From Aspidiotus rigidus (Eukaryota > Arthropoda > Insecta > Hemiptera > Diaspididae), in contig JAVHKY010000004.1 of the NCBI GenBank assembly GCA_035079385.1, forward strand, positions 11,935,001-11,999,000: a DNA stretch of 64,000 nucleotides, written 5' to 3'. The stretch's first letter is position 1. Every line of letters begins with the position of its first letter. Under the pieces are notes generated by a model, which saw nothing but the letters and a program-made list of their open reading frames with translations, was not told the DNA's origin and made no database searches. Made by a program: the position numbers and the translations under genes. Below, one piece after another: positions 31,465 to 43,212 of the stretch.

Positions 31465-33010
31465 ATGTTACGCTCAATTCACGTAATTGCTCATTACGCG
31501 TAATGAGCAGCAGCGTAATGAGCAGCAAAATTGCTCAATACGCGTAATAAGCAGACGTGCTGCTCATTACACGTATTGTGCAAAGTTGCTGCCCATTACG
31601 CGTATAATCAGAAATATTTTTCTTCCTATTACGCGCATTGAGCATCCTTATGAACCAATCCGAATTAGTTCGGTTTGGTTCAATGGGGACTGGAAGGGAT
31701 ATCGTCGGTGTGTCAAAGCAATCGATAAACATGCGTAAAGAATGACATAGTATGCAATTCTGCGTGCCATGAGGTGGACTTTTTCTTGAAATGCATCTCT
31801 ATTCTTGAGACATTTTGGCAACCATCGGTTACAAGGGTAAAAACACTCGCTGAATCCGAATTTCATGGTTGCTAAGTCGAATTTCGCCTCCTTATGGGCC
31901 AACTCCAAGATGGCGGCGAAACTCATTCCATTTCTGTTTCAAGGTAAAACAGAAGGTTGTAATTTTTTTGGGGGGTGGGGGACGGGGTTGCTGGCGTACA
32001 GAACTGGATCTTCAAACTCTACTTGAGATATTGGGATCACATATAGCCAAGATGAGGACCGAAGTTTGGGTCAAATTAAGACCAAGTTTATTGACAATAT
32101 AATGCTAGAGTGTGGGGTATCGTTTCTATGGTTTTTGACCCGGGAAAATCAAAAGCGACCACCATGAGCTTGCCCGGGAATCACAAGTCGAGATACTTGG
32201 GTCCTGTGGTTATGTTCTTACAAACACGCTTGTCTGTTATTAGTTTTTTTCCTTTTTTCCGTTAAGAAATATGGTTCTTTATCAATAAAGTTATTTGAGC
32301 TACAACTTTAAATAATCCTCCTTATTTTACAGTTCATCTTATGTCTACGGACTAATTTTGGGGTACATATGCTCTGTTTTGATAGTGTATAATGCAGTTG
32401 AGAGAAAGCTCTGTGATTCTAACCTGACCAATTTCCAATATCTCAAGGAGAGTTTGAAGATCCAATTCTGTACGCCAGCAACCCCGCCTCCCCAAGAAAA
32501 AAATTACAACCTTCTGTTTTACCTTGAAACAGAAATAAAATGAGTTTGGTCGCCATCTTGAATTTGGGCCATAAGGAGGCAAAATTCGACTTGGCAACCA
32601 TGAAATTCGAATTCAGTGAGTGTTTTTACCCTCATAATCGATGGTTGCCCAAATGTCTCGAGAAATAATGTTAGAATGAAAAATTAGCCATTTTCATGAT
32701 TTGTCCACCAGTATAGAAGTTGTGACAATCACCATAAAAATAATGTTTGTAGAATAAGATTTTGAATTTAGAACGATCTCCTTGAGTAATAATAAAGTAA
32801 TTTATATTATATAATGATTTTTTGAAGTATCCCAAGTAAAATGAAAATACCATTATTTTACAATCAAATTAGCTTCTCATTGGTCAATCCACCTGCTCAT
32901 TACGCCTAATGGGCAGCAACTTAGTTGCACAATACGTTTAATGAGCAGTACGTCTGCCTATTACGTGTACTGAGCAATTTTACTGCTCATTACGCGTAAT
33001 GAGCACTCGA
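31465..33010. mobile_element. Foldback element with ~560-bp inverted arms and palindromic ends
   Basis: Left arm 31465-32040 and right arm 32430-33010 are inverted copies (e.g. CAGAACTGGATCTTCAAACT/AGTTTGAAGATCCAATTCTG and AACAGAAGGTTGTAATTTTT on both sides). The outer 130 bases of each arm hold repeated versions of the palindrome TGCTCATTACGCGTAATGAG+CA, perfect at 31488-31509 and 32984-33005, with several diverged copies between. The roughly 390-bp centre has no recognisable coding. Arms differ enough to show age. No TSD was resolved. No transposase remains, so the superfamily is unknown. Confidence 0.75.
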
Positions 33011-33318
33011 CGTGCAAAATATTTGCTGTGACCCAGACACATTAGGGTAACTCAGACACAACGCGCCTCATAAGGGCAGATAGGAGGATACATTCAAGTC
33101 ACTATATGACGACCATATCAACCACGCCCACTTTTTATGAAGGTCAACTGTGACTGGGTAGCGTCGGTGCACAATATGGTCACATCTAAGGAACTCAACT
33201 ACTAGATACAGTGTTTCTCAGATGTGTCACGTGTGTGACCCGGAGAAGCAACGTAAGGTCACTATATGGTCACAGGTAAGGAACCTTTTTGCATCTTACG
33301 TGACACTCACACTCGCAG

Positions 33319-36300
33319 GAAAAGTACGGATCCTCAGCGTACATACACCTGCAAGTTTGATAACGAATTAAGAGCTCATCTTATTTGCTGCCTTCACCTC
33401 ATTCAGCGGACTATGGAGGAGGTGGCGTCATATGATGAAGATGATAAGGTAATGACTTACAGAAACAATCCTACAAGAGAGGATACAGTTGTCACAAGGA
33501 GGCCAAAAATATGTTATTCTATGGTCACAAACCGAAATGTTAGGATCCTTTGATGTGACTGCAATACTTCTTATAAGTAACCTGTAAGTGTCTCAAGTCA
33601 CACCTGCGATTCAGGTGACTCGGCTTACCTCAAAATTCCACCTATGTTACCTAAAAGTTACTAGTTTAACGCTCAGATGTGTCCTCCGTTTCCTGTATTC
33701 TAATTGGCTAACTACCCGATACAGTCTAGTCACATTTTACGGTCACACGGGTAAGACGGCTCTGGTCACACGCTTTCTCTGTCGTGACCTCATTTTGCAT
33801 GTCGGGCAATTATGTAAATTTCAAAATTTTTCCACGTGCCCTCCTACCATGTAAAGCTTGTGGAAGCGGCCTGTGACGTCACAGTTTGATGACGTCTTAG
33901 GTCAGCTTTATGACGTCACAATCTGATGACGTAATAGATCAGTTCCTTTTTTCAAGTCCCCCTTCAATCATATATAGGTTGGAGGGTGGGGCCTGTGACG
34001 TCATCTGGGCAACAATTGGGGCAACCGTCAGAGCAACTATCTTGGGAAGTATATCCGGTAGCATTCAAGGAAACCACCCAGGCAACTATTCAAGCAGTCC
34101 TCCGGGCAACCATCTAGGCAACCATCTGAGCAACCATTCGAGAGACTATCTGGTCAACCATCCGGGTAACTACAAGAGGAACCATCTGGGCGATTATCCG
34201 GTAAACCATCCGGGCAGTCTGTCGAAATCCTCGATTATTCACATCATCGATTATTCGACTTAGCCTAAATAGGCTAAACCATTTCTTTTCTCGACCTCCT
34301 TTCCATTAAAAATAAACGGCGTCTTATTACAATGATTACTAAGCAATTTATCAACTACAATACCTTTCCGATATTTCGATTTGTCACAAACCGTAAATTT
34401 TGCAACATTCAAGTAGGAAGTATATCCACAAAGTAGTTTATCAAATTTAGAGAATGGAAATGGAAGAAGTAATTGTGACCCTAAACGAGGCGATCGATTT
34501 GGTAAGTACTGATTTCTGATCCTTTTGTAAACGTACCAAATTCTTACCAACTCTAAATTAATTTACATCCTTCAAATACGACTCAGACAACTTTCGTCTT
34601 TGTTGAGGACAGCTTTGGAATCTATTTGAAAGCAACCTCCACTAAGCGCCTTTGACTTTTCTTTAGTAACCATCTTTAGATTACGTTAAGATCTCTCTGA
34701 ATTAGTATTTACTCTGCCAGACGTAGACTGACGGACTGCTTTTGTTTTCTGTCCGTTAGGAACTTCAAGATAAACGTTTCGGAATTACTGACACTGCGTC
34801 GCACATAGTTTTAACCAAATTAATTCGTTGTATAGATTTAGATTTATAATTAATTATGTCAATTAAATTAATATTTGTTGACCTAAAACAGATTTTCTTT
34901 CTTAAACTCCCTAAAACTTGTGATTTCCCTGCTAGATCAAGTCTTCAAATCTCGTACGATCCACGGCACACCACGAGATACAAATCACAACACAGTCGAG
35001 ACACATCTTTTCACCCATAAAAAGTCTATGTTTGGAACATTTCTCGGGGTTCGCTCACAAAATGCTGAATTTGAGAGCTGCAGCAGATTTTTTACCTGCG
35101 TTCAACTCTTCTTGTCAAGACGCATCTTGTGACCTATAAAAAGTCTATGTTTGGGTCATTTCTCGGTTTTGCGCCCATAAAACGCTGAATTTCAGAGCTA
35201 CCACAGAGTTCTTATCTGCGTTTGATTCGTCTCGTCGAGACGCATCTTTTCACCGATAAAAAGTATAGGTTTAGGTCGTTTCTTGGTTTTGTACCATTTT
35301 GAAGAGGAACGAGGTGAGCATGTGTTCATACGATTGAAAATAAAATATTCACGATAGCGCGTACGCGACCCCATATATCAAAAAAACCCGAGGAAGTTGC
35401 ACTCGTAAGGCCAAGTGCTCAGTCTTATAGAATTCTTATTTTATTCCATACGTCGACATTTTTCGTACCGAAAATTCGAGTCGATTTTGATTTATAGTGG
35501 TATACGTCTGCGAGCTTCGTCGTTCTTTTATTTTCCGCGCATCATGCAGCAAAAGACAGTAAAATACAAACTAGTTTTCAGCTTCGGGGTAAAACCAACG
35601 ACGACGCAACGGTGCGCGCAGATGAACATTTACTTGACGAGGAATTTTCAGTAATATGAAACGTCGGTACTGCCTTCTCTCTATAATTTAAGGCAGTTTA
35701 TCGATATCGTGGCGCCATATCAATTCCGACAGAAGACGTGCTGCACAGCAGAATAAAAAATAAAAGTTACAAAAAAAAAAAAAGAAGGGAAAAAAAAACT
35801 TCTCCAGATATTATTATTATTACTATTATTATTACATTTATCATCGTCATTATTGTGTACGAGAATAAACCAATCCGAATTGCTGGATTTGCTCCGCGTT
35901 TTCCGTGTGTTGTATACGTATACACGGGTATATACGATATTATACGTAAATGCGGTAATCAGTAATTTGTAGGTCAGTAACAATAAAATAACGCGTTACG
36001 TAATTACATATTAGTTTTCGAGAAATAAAATTACAGAAGAAGACGAAATAAATAAGAAAAAACCTCGGAATCGGGAAAGAATAGCTGTGATAGACGAGAT
36101 GCTGGGTGTATAAAAGGCACGAGGAGTTCTCTGTAGGTATATCTTCGTTTTTCATCTCTTAAAAAATTAGGATTACAAAGGGCGTCAATTCGTGATTCGA
36201 TTTACAAAAATTCGTATATGTGACCATAGGTTTGAATTGAAGTACCTCGATAATACGAGTACACGTTACTTTCGTTGAAAATAAATTGGTGGTTTACCAT

Positions 36301-36956
36301 AGATCTATATTTTACAGTTATTTAATTTACTTGCATATCATCATACTTTGTACAAACGAGTAATTTTCAATATTCTAGAGATATATCAAATGGTACAGAG
36401 TGTAACGTTTAATTTGTAAAAGCAATCTATAAATGGAAAAATATGTAATTTTCGATGAGTTCCTCAGGATATTACAATAGTCAATCTACGTCACTTAGTA
36501 AACTGTCTCACAGTAAGTAACCACATCCATCCATTAGAGACTCGAAGAATTCTCTAATAAAGAGGTACACACTTTAAGTTTGGAATTATGACAGTTCTAG
36601 TGGTCACAAGTTCAGTGATTGTCCTAACCCATCGGAAGACGTAAATCTTGTATGATTTGTCAAACATATAATGTTGCAAATTTATGGCTTGATCAATAAT
36701 ACACTTCAGACTTTTGTAAATTACTGTAATACGCATGGACGGGCGTGTGGACTATCATCCTATTATTACCATCATTATTTTTCTTTAGCACGAGGAACTC
36801 GGTATAATTCTTGTTGAGGGTACATTTTCCAGAAAACGTCCACGTCCAGATGACCTTGACCTAATTGAAGACTATACGAGCTATTTGGAGGAACACAAAG
36901 AAAATTCCGTCATGAAAGTAGAAGGGCGAAATATTAAATCACGAGCTACGCATTAG
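33319..36956 (+). CDS. Last three exons of an unidentified gene (candidate)
   Basis: Exon 33319-33448 follows a CACTCGCAG acceptor, needs two bases from upstream, encodes KSTDPQRTYTCKFDNELRAH then a Leu/Cys-rich stretch and VASYDEDDK, and ends at GTAATG in phase 0. Exon 34451-34501 (acceptor AAATTTAG, donor GTAAGT) gives 17 codons, RMEMEEVIVTLNEAIDL, phase 0 to 0; alternatively its ATG at 34454 (A at -3, G at +4) is a start. Exon 36789-36956 follows TTATTTTTCTTTAG and reads HEELGIILVEGTFSRKRPRP, then an acidic LDLIEDYTSYLEE stretch, ending GRNIKSRATH and TAG. KRPRP resembles a nuclear-localisation cluster. All junction phases fit. The second intron is 2.3 kb and carries minisatellites. Family unknown; linkage inferred. 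Confidence 0.4.
34015..34225 (+). repeat. 12-bp minisatellite (GGCAACCATCNG-like)
   Basis: Repeats of the form GGCAACCATCTG, GGCAACCATCCG and GGTAACTACAAG run for about 210 bases and translate as NHPG/NHLG repeats in one frame (33910-34263). That frame is a by-product of a period divisible by three. It lies in the proposed intron before 34451. Confidence 0.75.
34995..35303 (+). repeat. About 120-bp tandem repeat, 2.5 copies
   Basis: GAGACACATCTTTTCACCCA at 34998 recurs as AAGACGCATCTTGTGACCTA (35117) and GAGACGCATCTTTTCACCGA (35237), with TAAAAAGTCTATGTTTGG and TTTCTCGGTTTTG in each unit. Spacing is 119-120 bases. Confidence 0.8.
35400..36780. other. Presumed intron or intergenic sequence; no extra exon identified
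   Basis: Contains A-rich tracts near 35769-35798, an ATT microsatellite near 35810-35835 and a TATAAAA at about 36108-36114. Short frames on both strands lack motifs. Confidence 0.35.
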
Positions 36957-37069
36957 AGGAATGGACAATCTTAGGACAAGAGCTATACAGAGGGAGTAGA
37001 GTTGGAATAACTTCAGGTATAACGAGGTATATAGAGGAATGGATGTGGAAGAGTTTTGATTCAAGTCCC

Positions 37070-37802
37070 ACCTCTCCCCAATTCCTTCTATACTCACCGA
37101 CTCTGTCTCTTTCGTTAAACTCCCTTACAGACCCATACAACTCTAACCCAATCATACGATGCATTCACCTTTCATTTCTCACCTCAGACTCAATTGATAC
37201 CCAAGTCATTTTCATATGATGGATCCTTGGGTACATTGCCCTATCAAGCCACCAAACTGATAATTCCACCGTTCCATCCCTAGACTAAAAAAATCTTTAT
37301 CATCACCCAACTTTGGAAAAATCAATCCAACAAAATACTCCATCGTACTAAAAAAACATCCCTGTCACCTGGTCATCATCCATTAGGAAGACTAAACGAG
37401 AAGACATTCTTCCTCGTCCAAGAGTAGACTACACAAAAATTACATGCTCCCATATGACTACCCCTCCATCTTACCCCTTTACTACTGCCAAAAAAACAAT
37501 TCAACAGTTGACTATTTTCTCTCGGTTCTTCCAAAAATACACTTTTCTTCTTCACTAAAGCACTCAAAAACAACCACGAAACCATTTGTGGTAAGTAGGT
37601 ACCCTACGATACCTATAACTAACCAACTAATTAAACCTAATCGTCCGCATCAATTCCACTCAACTCTATTCTATAAAAAGTTCACCTCTTCCTTGCTGAC
37701 TTTCTAATTTATCAACTTAATTATTCAATAATTTAGTACACCGAGCTAAATAGCCCCACTGTAGCTGACAGCTTGTTAAAATACATGAATTAAAAAAAAA
37801 AA
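37070..37802 (+). mobile_element. RNase H-bearing non-LTR element, 3' fragment
   Basis: The plus strand reads PQFLLYSPTLSLSLNSLTDP and NPIIRCIHLSFLTSDSIDTQ, then WILGYIAL, the decayed WIPGH block; then TKREDILPRPRVDYTKITCS (decayed RLRIGHTRLTHSYLL region). The conserved 3' hairpin (37742-37747, 37770-37775) and poly(A) at 37792-37802 close it. Frameshifts occur throughout. Confidence 0.6.
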
Positions 37803-38520
37803 GAGAAGCTGGCCTAATACTTCATGCACTTCAGGACAGTTACTTGGCGACAAGTCATATTTAGGGTCACTTCTGGTCGTTCTTTCAAGAGTTTGGTCAC
37901 TGGAAAGTAATCATGAATTCAATTTCTCCTTCTATAAATTGTACCAACGTTGTCGCAAATGCATATCTGAAATTTGCGTGAATAATGAAAATGTTGACAA
38001 TTTTTTCCCTTGTTCATTGAAGACAGTGCAGTGATGACTTTTAGTTATTTTCCAAGTACAATAGCACATATTGTTACTTCTAAGAGATGGGAAAATGATG
38101 GAGGTGCTGAATGATTAATGGAAGCCTCAGTTGATGAGACTTGTTACTAAGATGTTAAGAAATCGACCATTTTCCAGTACATATTGGTCATCTAGAAAAC
38201 CTAAATTTTTTCTTTTGGGTATTGGCATGTATAGAATCTAATTGTCTGCACATTCTTAGTTTCATGGTGCAAGGTCAAGAGAAACGGGAACTGCAGCAAC
38301 AGCAAACAGCGGTATTTTGAAACGTCACTGGGAAATTGGGGTGTACATATAATATCAAAATCAGTTCAAAGAACACATTACATATAGGTATGAAGGGTAC
38401 AGAAGAAAAAGGGGGAATGTCAGTAGTATATGAAATGTTGGTTCAGGTGCAGATTGGAATGCAATCTGCTATTTACCTCCATTGCGACCATTAATGACAT
38501 TGTACCGACATGCCAATTGC
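37803..38520. other. No gene seen
   Basis: AT-rich intergenic sequence without recognisable coding or repeat structure. Confidence 0.4.
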
Positions 38521-38524
38521 GCAT

Positions 38525-39056
38525 ACAGTAGGAACTCTTCATAACAAACTCCTTTATAACAAATTCCTCTATTTTACAAATTTTTCCTTGGTCCTTCCCT
38601 CTTTGATGAATTTTACATGTCAAAAAATCTCCTTATAACAAACAATTTACTCTCTATAACAAATTTTTTTATCAACTTTTCAAAGGAAAATCACGTATTT
38701 TTGACATTACCTAAGCCTAATAAAAATGGTAACGTACTATTTTATCAATTTTTTTTCTTCCTTCTTTGATAATTGCAAGTTAGGTACAGCACCAAATATG
38801 GTTAGGTTATATGTTTGTACAAGTACCTACCATATTTGAATGAGTTTGGTTCCAATAATGTACCATGCTCTGCTTATCAATAAACAAGAGTAAACAAGCC
38901 AACATGAGAAAATTGTAGTCATACTGTACAAAAGATTGAAAGTGTACACTTGTTATTCATTCATTTAGAAATGTCAAAATGAATGAAAAAATAAAATTTC
39001 TGTATAACAAATTTTTTGGCAGTCCCTTCAGGTTTGTTATAAAGAGTTTCCACAGC
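38525..39056. mobile_element. Pogo/Tigger-like MITE
   Basis: The left end CAGTAGGAACTCTTCATAAC and the inverted right end CTGTGGAAACTCTTTATAAC pair over about 25 bases and continue into repeated TATAACAAATT words on both sides. The form CAGTRGGAACTC..TATAAC resembles pogo/Tigger TIRs. TA precedes the left end (38523-38524). The right boundary is uncertain by a few bases. It is about 530 bp and non-coding. Confidence 0.55.
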
Positions 39057-39434
39057 TGTTTTATGTTCCGTGATCCTTAATTATTATGGATATCAATTAA
39101 CTTCAGCTCATTCTTAATTACCCCAATAAAGCTGGTCTTTCTCAGTTTTTATTATTTTTCTTTTTCAATTAAATTTTTCCAACAAATTTTTGCTCTCTCA
39201 TACCTATAATAAGAAAACAAAAACACAAAATTTCTGGTCAACTCATCAGTCCTGAAAATAATCAAATCCCACTATTTGGTTAATCAGCAATTTTTGGCAT
39301 CTTCAATGTTTTTGACATTTCTGATGGTTGGTTTTCAATGTTTTCTATGTTTTTGACAGCTGGTTGGTTGCTGTAGAGGATGGGAGCTTAAAATTTTTAC
39401 TAGAAAAGCTAGGTAGATAAGGTCATAATAGTTG
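39057..39434. other. No gene seen
   Basis: AT-rich spacer between two DNA-transposon derivatives. No coding motif. Confidence 0.4.
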
Positions 39435-39442
39435 GGTATGGA

Positions 39443-40053
39443 TAACGTGACCATTTTTTGTTCAACTGAAAACGGGACATCGGTTTAATTACATTTATAT
39501 TTTCCAGACTTTAAATGCTGTTCAATATCACCGGCACTGCTATGGGAAACACTGAATTCTGTGCGACACTTTTCACATCTCACATCCGAAGGAGTATTTA
39601 TTTGCTTAATAAACGGGTATTTTGCTTGTAAACCATCATTGAACGTGCACTTGCGTTTCGGCATAGTTAATTGAGAGAGAGATATTTCGAAACAAAAAAC
39701 TTCAGTTAGTTACCACTACAAACATTACGCGAGTATCAAATAAACAAGTTGTGGCAAGTACGCGTGGTTAACGCTAACACTACTGAAAGAATGATGCAAT
39801 CGTGACGCCCGTCCACCGGTAGGCCTGATAAGATAGTGGGCGCGGTGGAAGTAAAACTCGGAATTCCCTACGTGCTGAGAATTAAACTTACCTATTTAAG
39901 AAATTACGAATAAAATCATCAAAAGTAAGAAAATAAGTTTCAAACTTTCCAAAATGGGACAAAAGGGTGTCCCAAAGCGGTCTGTCGGGACAACGGGGCA
40001 AATCTTTCAAAAACGGGACTGTCCCGTTCAAAACGGGACGTCTGGTCACCTTG
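39443..40053 (-). mobile_element. hAT element, internally deleted, exact 8-bp TSD
   Basis: Ends TAACGTGACCA and (inverted right end) CAAGGTGACCAGACGTCCCG pair, followed by copies of AACGGGAC on both sides. The 8-bp duplication GGTATGGA lies at 39435-39442 and 40054-40061. The element is 611 bp and on its minus strand keeps the first coding exon of a hAT transposase (39485-39664) but no catalytic domain, so it needs a transposase from elsewhere. Confidence 0.85.
39485..39664 (-). pseudogene. BED-type zinc-finger N-terminus of hAT transposase
   Basis: A 59-codon frame with ATG and TAA: MPKRKCTFNDGLQAKYPFIK at the start, then DVRCEKCRTEFSVSHSSAGD and IEQHLKSGKYKCN. C-x2-C (RCEKC) followed by SHSSAGDIEQH fits the Zn-binding pattern of hAT N-terminal fingers; the opening MPKRKCTFND also recurs in animal hAT transposases. 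The frame is intact but the dimerisation and DDE regions are gone. A DNA-binding fragment of this kind could in principle still bind element ends; that is inference. Confidence 0.7.
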
Positions 40054-40061
40054 GGTATGGA

Positions 40062-42840
40062 CTCCCTCTAAAGGTATTTATCCCTCCTGCAATAAAACTG
40101 ATAGTAAAGTATCATTTTAATCTTACAAAACCCTGACTGGTTTTTGTCAATAATTATCTCAGTTGTACTAAAACTGCTATTATGCGGTCATCAGGGGATG
40201 TTCCTGCATTACACAATTGTGCAGTAATGCCTACACTGGAATGTCCCATTGGTACCACCCCTGTTCTCCTTATCTGTGATGATGATGGTGATGAGATTTG
40301 ATCAGTCTACTGTTGACTCTTGGCATTGGACAAGGGGACACAATCACCAAACAACTTTTTTCTTGTGGATGATTCCACTCCCCCACCTCCTCCAATCCTA
40401 GTCGTTCCTCCTTTTGGGCCTAATAAAATACAAATCAGAGATGAAATAACTTAATGGTCAATGGTCCACTTCATGTTCACATTCTTTAGACCATTCATTT
40501 ATTGCTGATTAGCGAGATATGTTGAGAATGTTGTATCAAAAGTTGTGATCTATTAGTGGTCACGCGATATCAACTCTTCATATTACGAGACAGACGATAA
40601 AATCAGCCATAAAATTATAATTTGAAGATTATTGACATTCATTTATACATCTTTTGGCTGGTGGTCGGTCCAAAATTTACATCTCGTTCCACCTTGACCA
40701 ACTTCAAGAAATGGCAAAAATTTCAACCTTTGTTATTTTGGGATCTGTATCTTCCTTCATTGCACAGAGCTGAGTAAAAGCCTCCATACTTATAAATTTG
40801 TATTTCTTTTTTCTAGGCCTACATACACTATTACAATAGGGTAAGAAATACTAAGGAAGGGGGGACGAAAAAGCCTCAACATACTCCTAATATGCAGTAA
40901 TGTTATATCAGAAACTTAACTAAAACCTGTGTCCTGAGGTGTTGAAGCCTGAACCCAGGCCAGGCAAGAGCAAGGGTCAACTTTCATTTTTTTGCGATCG
41001 CTCAAAGACATAAGATACACGATTCGCAATATTTTTCCTCAAAGTAAAGAGATTTTTGCCTTGACGAGGTAAAGAAATTTATAACATGAGGGCTAGTTAT
41101 TACTCAAATTGATACAAACGACATCAGCAATTTGAACTTTTCAAAATGGATGCACTGCTTCTCTTTTTTGAACCTTATATACGATAATTTTAGATAAGGT
41201 CAATACAATGACTTGCAAACTAGTAAAAAATAATGGTGTGAATTCGTTAACAAAACAATCAAATATATTGAAAAGAATAACAGAAATCATAACATAATTA
41301 TAACTTAAATTAAATGCTGTAATTTTCCATTTGTTTGAGTAATATAGCTTTCGTATACAACACAGTTACGAACTGGTCGTCAAATAATACAATACACGAA
41401 GAATTTTCCTTTCTGCGCTGTATATTTCCAAAATATTTTGTAGATCAACTTATTACTTATTCAATACCTATAGGTATGTCTTCATTATGAAATATTTTTA
41501 CATCAGAATATAGTTTAACCACTCACAAATACGTAAATTTACGGGTAAGAGTGAAAGGTTAAGCATATAGGAGTTATTTTGAACCCTCATTATATCAGTT
41601 CGTATAAAGCTCGCGATGTAAGAACATTCAGTCAAATGCGAAACGAGACAAGGTATCTTCTCGGTATTATTGTTAAATTTGAAGTCGAAATTAACGTAGC
41701 AACGTCCTCGAAGAGAATGCATGAATGCGAATCGAAATTACCATAGAAATAATAATAAAAAAAAATTAATTATACGAAGACACGGATACCGTACCCTTGA
41801 ATTACTAATATGGAAATCGCATTCACATATATTCTTTGTTTTTGTCGTGATGTGCGTTTTATGTTTTCTTCTTCTTTTTCCTTCTTCATTTACCTCCTTT
41901 TTGCTCACGCGTGATAATTAAACTGTAAGGCTCAAGCTTCAAGTCTATACGCGATGATACGATAGAACTCATTTTGCGGTTCCCCTCACTATGATTTAAA
42001 ATAATGTATTCTCGGAAAAAATATAAAGTACGTAAAAAGAGGAGGGAAAGCTTACTTCTCGAAGTGTTATACCTATTATTTTCCATTAATTTTCATACCT
42101 CAGAATGATTTTTTTCTATACTGCTCTAAAAGCTCTTTTTTCGTATTTTATCCGCGACTAACATTGTTTCAACGTAATGGAAAAACAATAAAGTGATACT
42201 TCTTCAAATTTTGATAGATTCTATTTCGAATAACTTCTAGAATTCATAAGAAAATTCAAGAAGTCATTCAAAAGCATCAAAAACTTAGTGTCGAAGCGGA
42301 CAGATCCTCGAACAAATGATGAACAAAATTGATTTGAATTGATTCTTGGGAGCAGTTATACGAATTTCATACGACTGGTTGGCCGAAACTTCAAAAAACA
42401 CCGGAAGTCTATCAAAATAAGAACGGTAAATGAAGAATGTTTCTCAACTTCAATATGAAGTTTCTAAGCCTTTGAAAAAATTAGGAAATCTCATGGCAAC
42501 CACACAGAAATCCCGAGGAAGTAAATAATAGTAACAAAATTACTTGAATGAAGCCCTTGAAAGTTTCGAAAATTAAACATATTATATAATTTCTGAATAA
42601 ATTACGGGAAAACCAAATTTCAGTAGCGAAATATTGGAATTGAGTTCTAAAAAGTGGTGGTCTCGAACCATTAAGCTTTACCCAGGATAAACTGTAGCAC
42701 ATTACAGGAATAGTATATTTTTAGATAAGCGCGGCGAACGCATCGAACTCATGGTGGAAAACGTCACTCTCGCCGGTTTTCTTAAAAGTCAATCCCCCCC
42801 TAAAAAAAAGAGGCTACATAGAGAAACGTAATACCGCGGA
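40062..42840. other. No gene supported
   Basis: 2.8 kb of AT-rich sequence. Frames at 41498-41921 and 42481-42702 show no recognisable motif. A DNA stretch GATGATGATGGTGATGAG occurs near 40278-40295. Confidence 0.4.
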
Positions 42841-42843
42841 GAT

Positions 42844-43182
42844 ATGAATCATACTAAAGACAAATCAAACTTCGACATACTTTGTAGCATTCTTCAAATT
42901 TCTATGAAAAAAAGTCAACTACTTCAGTTTTCTTGTTTAAAAATGGAAAGTTTTACTTCGTTTAAGTTCTTTGAGCTTTCATTTTACGAGAGAAGGAGAG
43001 TACTTTTCCCAGGGCCTGAGATTTTCACGAAGCTCGGACTGATAAACGAGATAAAGAGAGGAGGAGATAATGAAGAGAAATTTCAAGTGGAGTTCGCTGA
43101 TAACGAATTTTTCTCCCGGGTCTCATTGGACTATTGGCGGTCCTGTACCAGAGATCAATTATACAACTCATTCTGTCCATAA
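42844..43182 (+). CDS. 112-codon open frame, possible terminal exon
   Basis: Starts MNHTKDKSNFDILCSILQIS and ends SCTRDQLYNSFCP before TAA, ending 30 bases before a mariner-like MITE. Composition is mixed and protein-like, with charged and hydrophobic residues balanced. No domain is recognised and no partner exon identified. It may be chance. Confidence 0.2.
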   Translation: MNHTKDKSNFDILCSILQISMKKSQLLQFSCLKMESFTSFKFFELSFYERRRVLFPGPEIFTKLGLINEIKRGGDNEEKFQVEFADNEFFSRVSLDYWRSCTRDQLYNSFCP

Positions 43183-43212
43183 AGTTAAAAAAGAGGTATT
43201 TCTCGTGATGTA

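Noticed and set aside
33245..33318. Extra upstream exon ending at GTCACAG|GTAAGG (33279)
   Set aside because: The resulting intron would be only about 40 bases, and the upstream frame has no recognisable content.
33910..34263. Gly/Asn/His-rich repeat protein
   Set aside because: Explained by a 12-bp minisatellite inside a proposed intron.
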